42,289 nt of DNA from Defluviitaleaceae bacterium (GTDB taxonomy: Bacteria > Bacillota > Clostridia > Lachnospirales > WQUN01): contig WQRX01000001.1 in NCBI GenBank assembly GCA_009786535.1, positions 97,417 to 139,705 on the forward strand, read 5' to 3'. The notes beneath the pieces were generated by a model. It was given only the letters and a program-made list of their open reading frames with translations, ran no database searches and was not told where the DNA came from. The translations under genes and the position numbers were made by a program. Shown here piece after piece: positions 41,840-42,289 of the stretch (within the stretch, counting starts at the first letter, position 1; each line of letters starts with the position of its first letter).

Positions 41840-41846
41840 TGGACAG

Positions 41847-41904
41847 CCCTCAATTCAAGAGAAAAACCTGCGCACATTATAGCAAAAAACGCGCCTCTTG
41901 CATA
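41847..41904 (-). promoter_or_regulatory. promoter and SD of the giant-gene operon
   Basis: The coding strand has TGCTATAAT (TATAAT at 41876-41881, TGC at 41882-41884), a perfect extended -10. The -35 position 17 nt upstream reads TATGCA (41899-41904), a weak match, as is usual for extended -10 promoters. Transcription should start near 41869, giving about 30 nt of leader. SD GAGGG at 41847-41851 lies 7 nt before ATG 41839. Confidence 0.78.
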
Positions 41905-41911
41905 GCTACAA

Positions 41912-41981
41912 AAACGATATTTGGGCTGGTATTTTTTACATTCTTTTTACATTTATCACACATAGAAGCAGTATATCGTTT
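41912..41981. promoter_or_regulatory. candidate operator repeats upstream of the giant gene
   Basis: A perfect 9-bp inverted repeat, AAACGATAT (41912-41920) and ATATCGTTT (41973-41981), is separated by 52 bp. Between the arms two direct copies of TTTTACAT lie 11 bp apart (about one helical turn). Together they could be the binding site of a regulator, possibly the LytTR protein of this operon. They do not fit the usual LytTR direct-repeat consensus well. Confidence 0.4.
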
Positions 41982-42017
41982 GTGCTATATCCAGTAATGG
42001 AACGCTGATTTTTGCAT

Positions 42018-42051
42018 AAAAAAAGCAGCTTTGCTATCAAGCAAAACTACT
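42018..42051 (-). terminator. intrinsic terminator after tRNA-Asn
   Basis: On the minus strand an 11-bp stem AGTAGTTTTGC / GCAAAGCTGCT (two G-T pairs) closes a TTGATA loop and is followed by a run of T. It lies 11 nt after the tRNA. It insulates the giant-gene promoter from the tRNA transcript. Confidence 0.9.
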
Positions 42052-42062
42052 TTATACCACTC

Positions 42063-42134
42063 CGCCTCGACCAGGATTCGAACCAGGAACCTACCGGTTA
42101 ACAGCCGGTTGCTCTGCCGTTGAGCTATCAAGGC
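42063..42134 (-). tRNA. tRNA-Asn (anticodon GTT)
   Basis: A 72-nt cloverleaf with no encoded CCA. The acceptor stem GCCTTGA pairs with TCGAGGC, the D-arm is GCTC-AACGGCA-GAGC, and the anticodon arm ACCGG-CTGTTAA-CCGGT carries anticodon GTT. The variable loop is AGGTT and the T-loop TTCGAAT. The T-stem is CCTGG against CCTGG, which leaves one central T-T mismatch (51-63). All other stems are intact, so it is probably functional. An intrinsic terminator follows. Confidence 0.95.
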
Positions 42135-42160
42135 ATATTACATTACTTTCCTACAAGTAA

Positions 42161-42183
42161 GCCGCGCCCAACTAAGGCACGGC
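42161..42183 (-). other. hairpin in the spacer upstream of tRNA-Asn
   Basis: An 8-bp stem GCCGTGCC / GGCGCGGC with loop TTAGTTG lies on the minus strand, with no clean T-tract after it. It may be a processing structure between an upstream stable RNA and the tRNA, or a weak terminator. Confidence 0.4.
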
Positions 42184-42289
42184 GCACACATTAAAAACTA
42201 AACACAGAGAAGGAAAGCGAAGCCAAGAAACAGCGTTTCCTGTATAGTTCAAACGACCAGTGGGTTAGCTAGTAACCCTTGCCGAGTTC
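42184..42289. other. gene-free right edge with small inverted repeats
   Basis: No gene is visible. Short hairpins are GGGTTA-GCTAG-TAACCC (42262-42278) and GAAAC-AGC-GTTTC. A run reading GTGTTTAGTTTTTAATGTG on the minus strand resembles spacers inside rRNA operons, and 5S-tRNA-Asn order is common in Bacillota, but no rRNA sequence can be identified with confidence. Confidence 0.35.

Noticed and set aside
42262..42289. Possible 23S or 5S rRNA end at the right edge (minus strand GAACTCGGCAAG)
   Set aside because: Eleven bases match a conserved rRNA word, but the following bases do not continue any rRNA sequence I know.
1..42289. Insertion sequence, prophage or integrase genes
   Set aside because: None found on either strand, despite the tRNA gene next to the giant gene.

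Overview
The window looks like chromosome from a Gram-positive Bacillota, most likely a Clostridia member. The reasons are strong AGGAG-type ribosome binding sites, a small GHKL histidine kinase paired with a LytTR response regulator, C-terminal copper-amine-oxidase-N-like (stalk) domains, and a tRNA-Asn with intrinsic terminators. Every gene I can support lies on the minus strand, so the biological order runs from high to low coordinates. The genus cannot be named from the sequence.

Layout in transcription order. (1) 42289-42135: spacer with small hairpins. (2) 42134-42063: tRNA-Asn(GTT), followed by a very good intrinsic terminator at 42051-42018. (3) 42017-41840: promoter region with a perfect extended -10 element, a good SD, and possible operator repeats. 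(4) 41839-2087: one uninterrupted 13,250-codon gene filling about 94% of the window. It encodes a secreted giant protein: signal peptide, acidic/Cys/Pro-rich leader, about eight Ig-like 'PYGT' units, a BspA-type leucine-rich island, about twenty ASH/choice-of-anchor-like beta modules, then a four-module super-repeat (about 2.1-2.5 kb per cycle, five to six cycles), three more beta modules, an acidic/Gly linker, an extraordinary Trp-rich segment, and two stalk domains. Cys-rich loops are inserted at several points. (5) 2090-1350: LytTR response regulator, whose ATG overlaps the giant gene's TGA (ATGA). (6) 1348-662: short GHKL kinase. (7) Intrinsic terminator at 620-592. (8) 552-1: 5' part of an ABC exporter running off the window.

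Working model: the giant gene, regulator and kinase form one operon driven from about 41880. The regulator appears to be translationally coupled to the end of the giant gene. The ABC exporter lies downstream behind a terminator and probably belongs to the same regulatory neighbourhood. The giant protein is probably an extracellular, wall-associated fibre or adhesin; this is inferred from architecture only. The many open frames on the plus strand, and the other minus-strand frames inside the giant gene, are shadows of its coding sequence.
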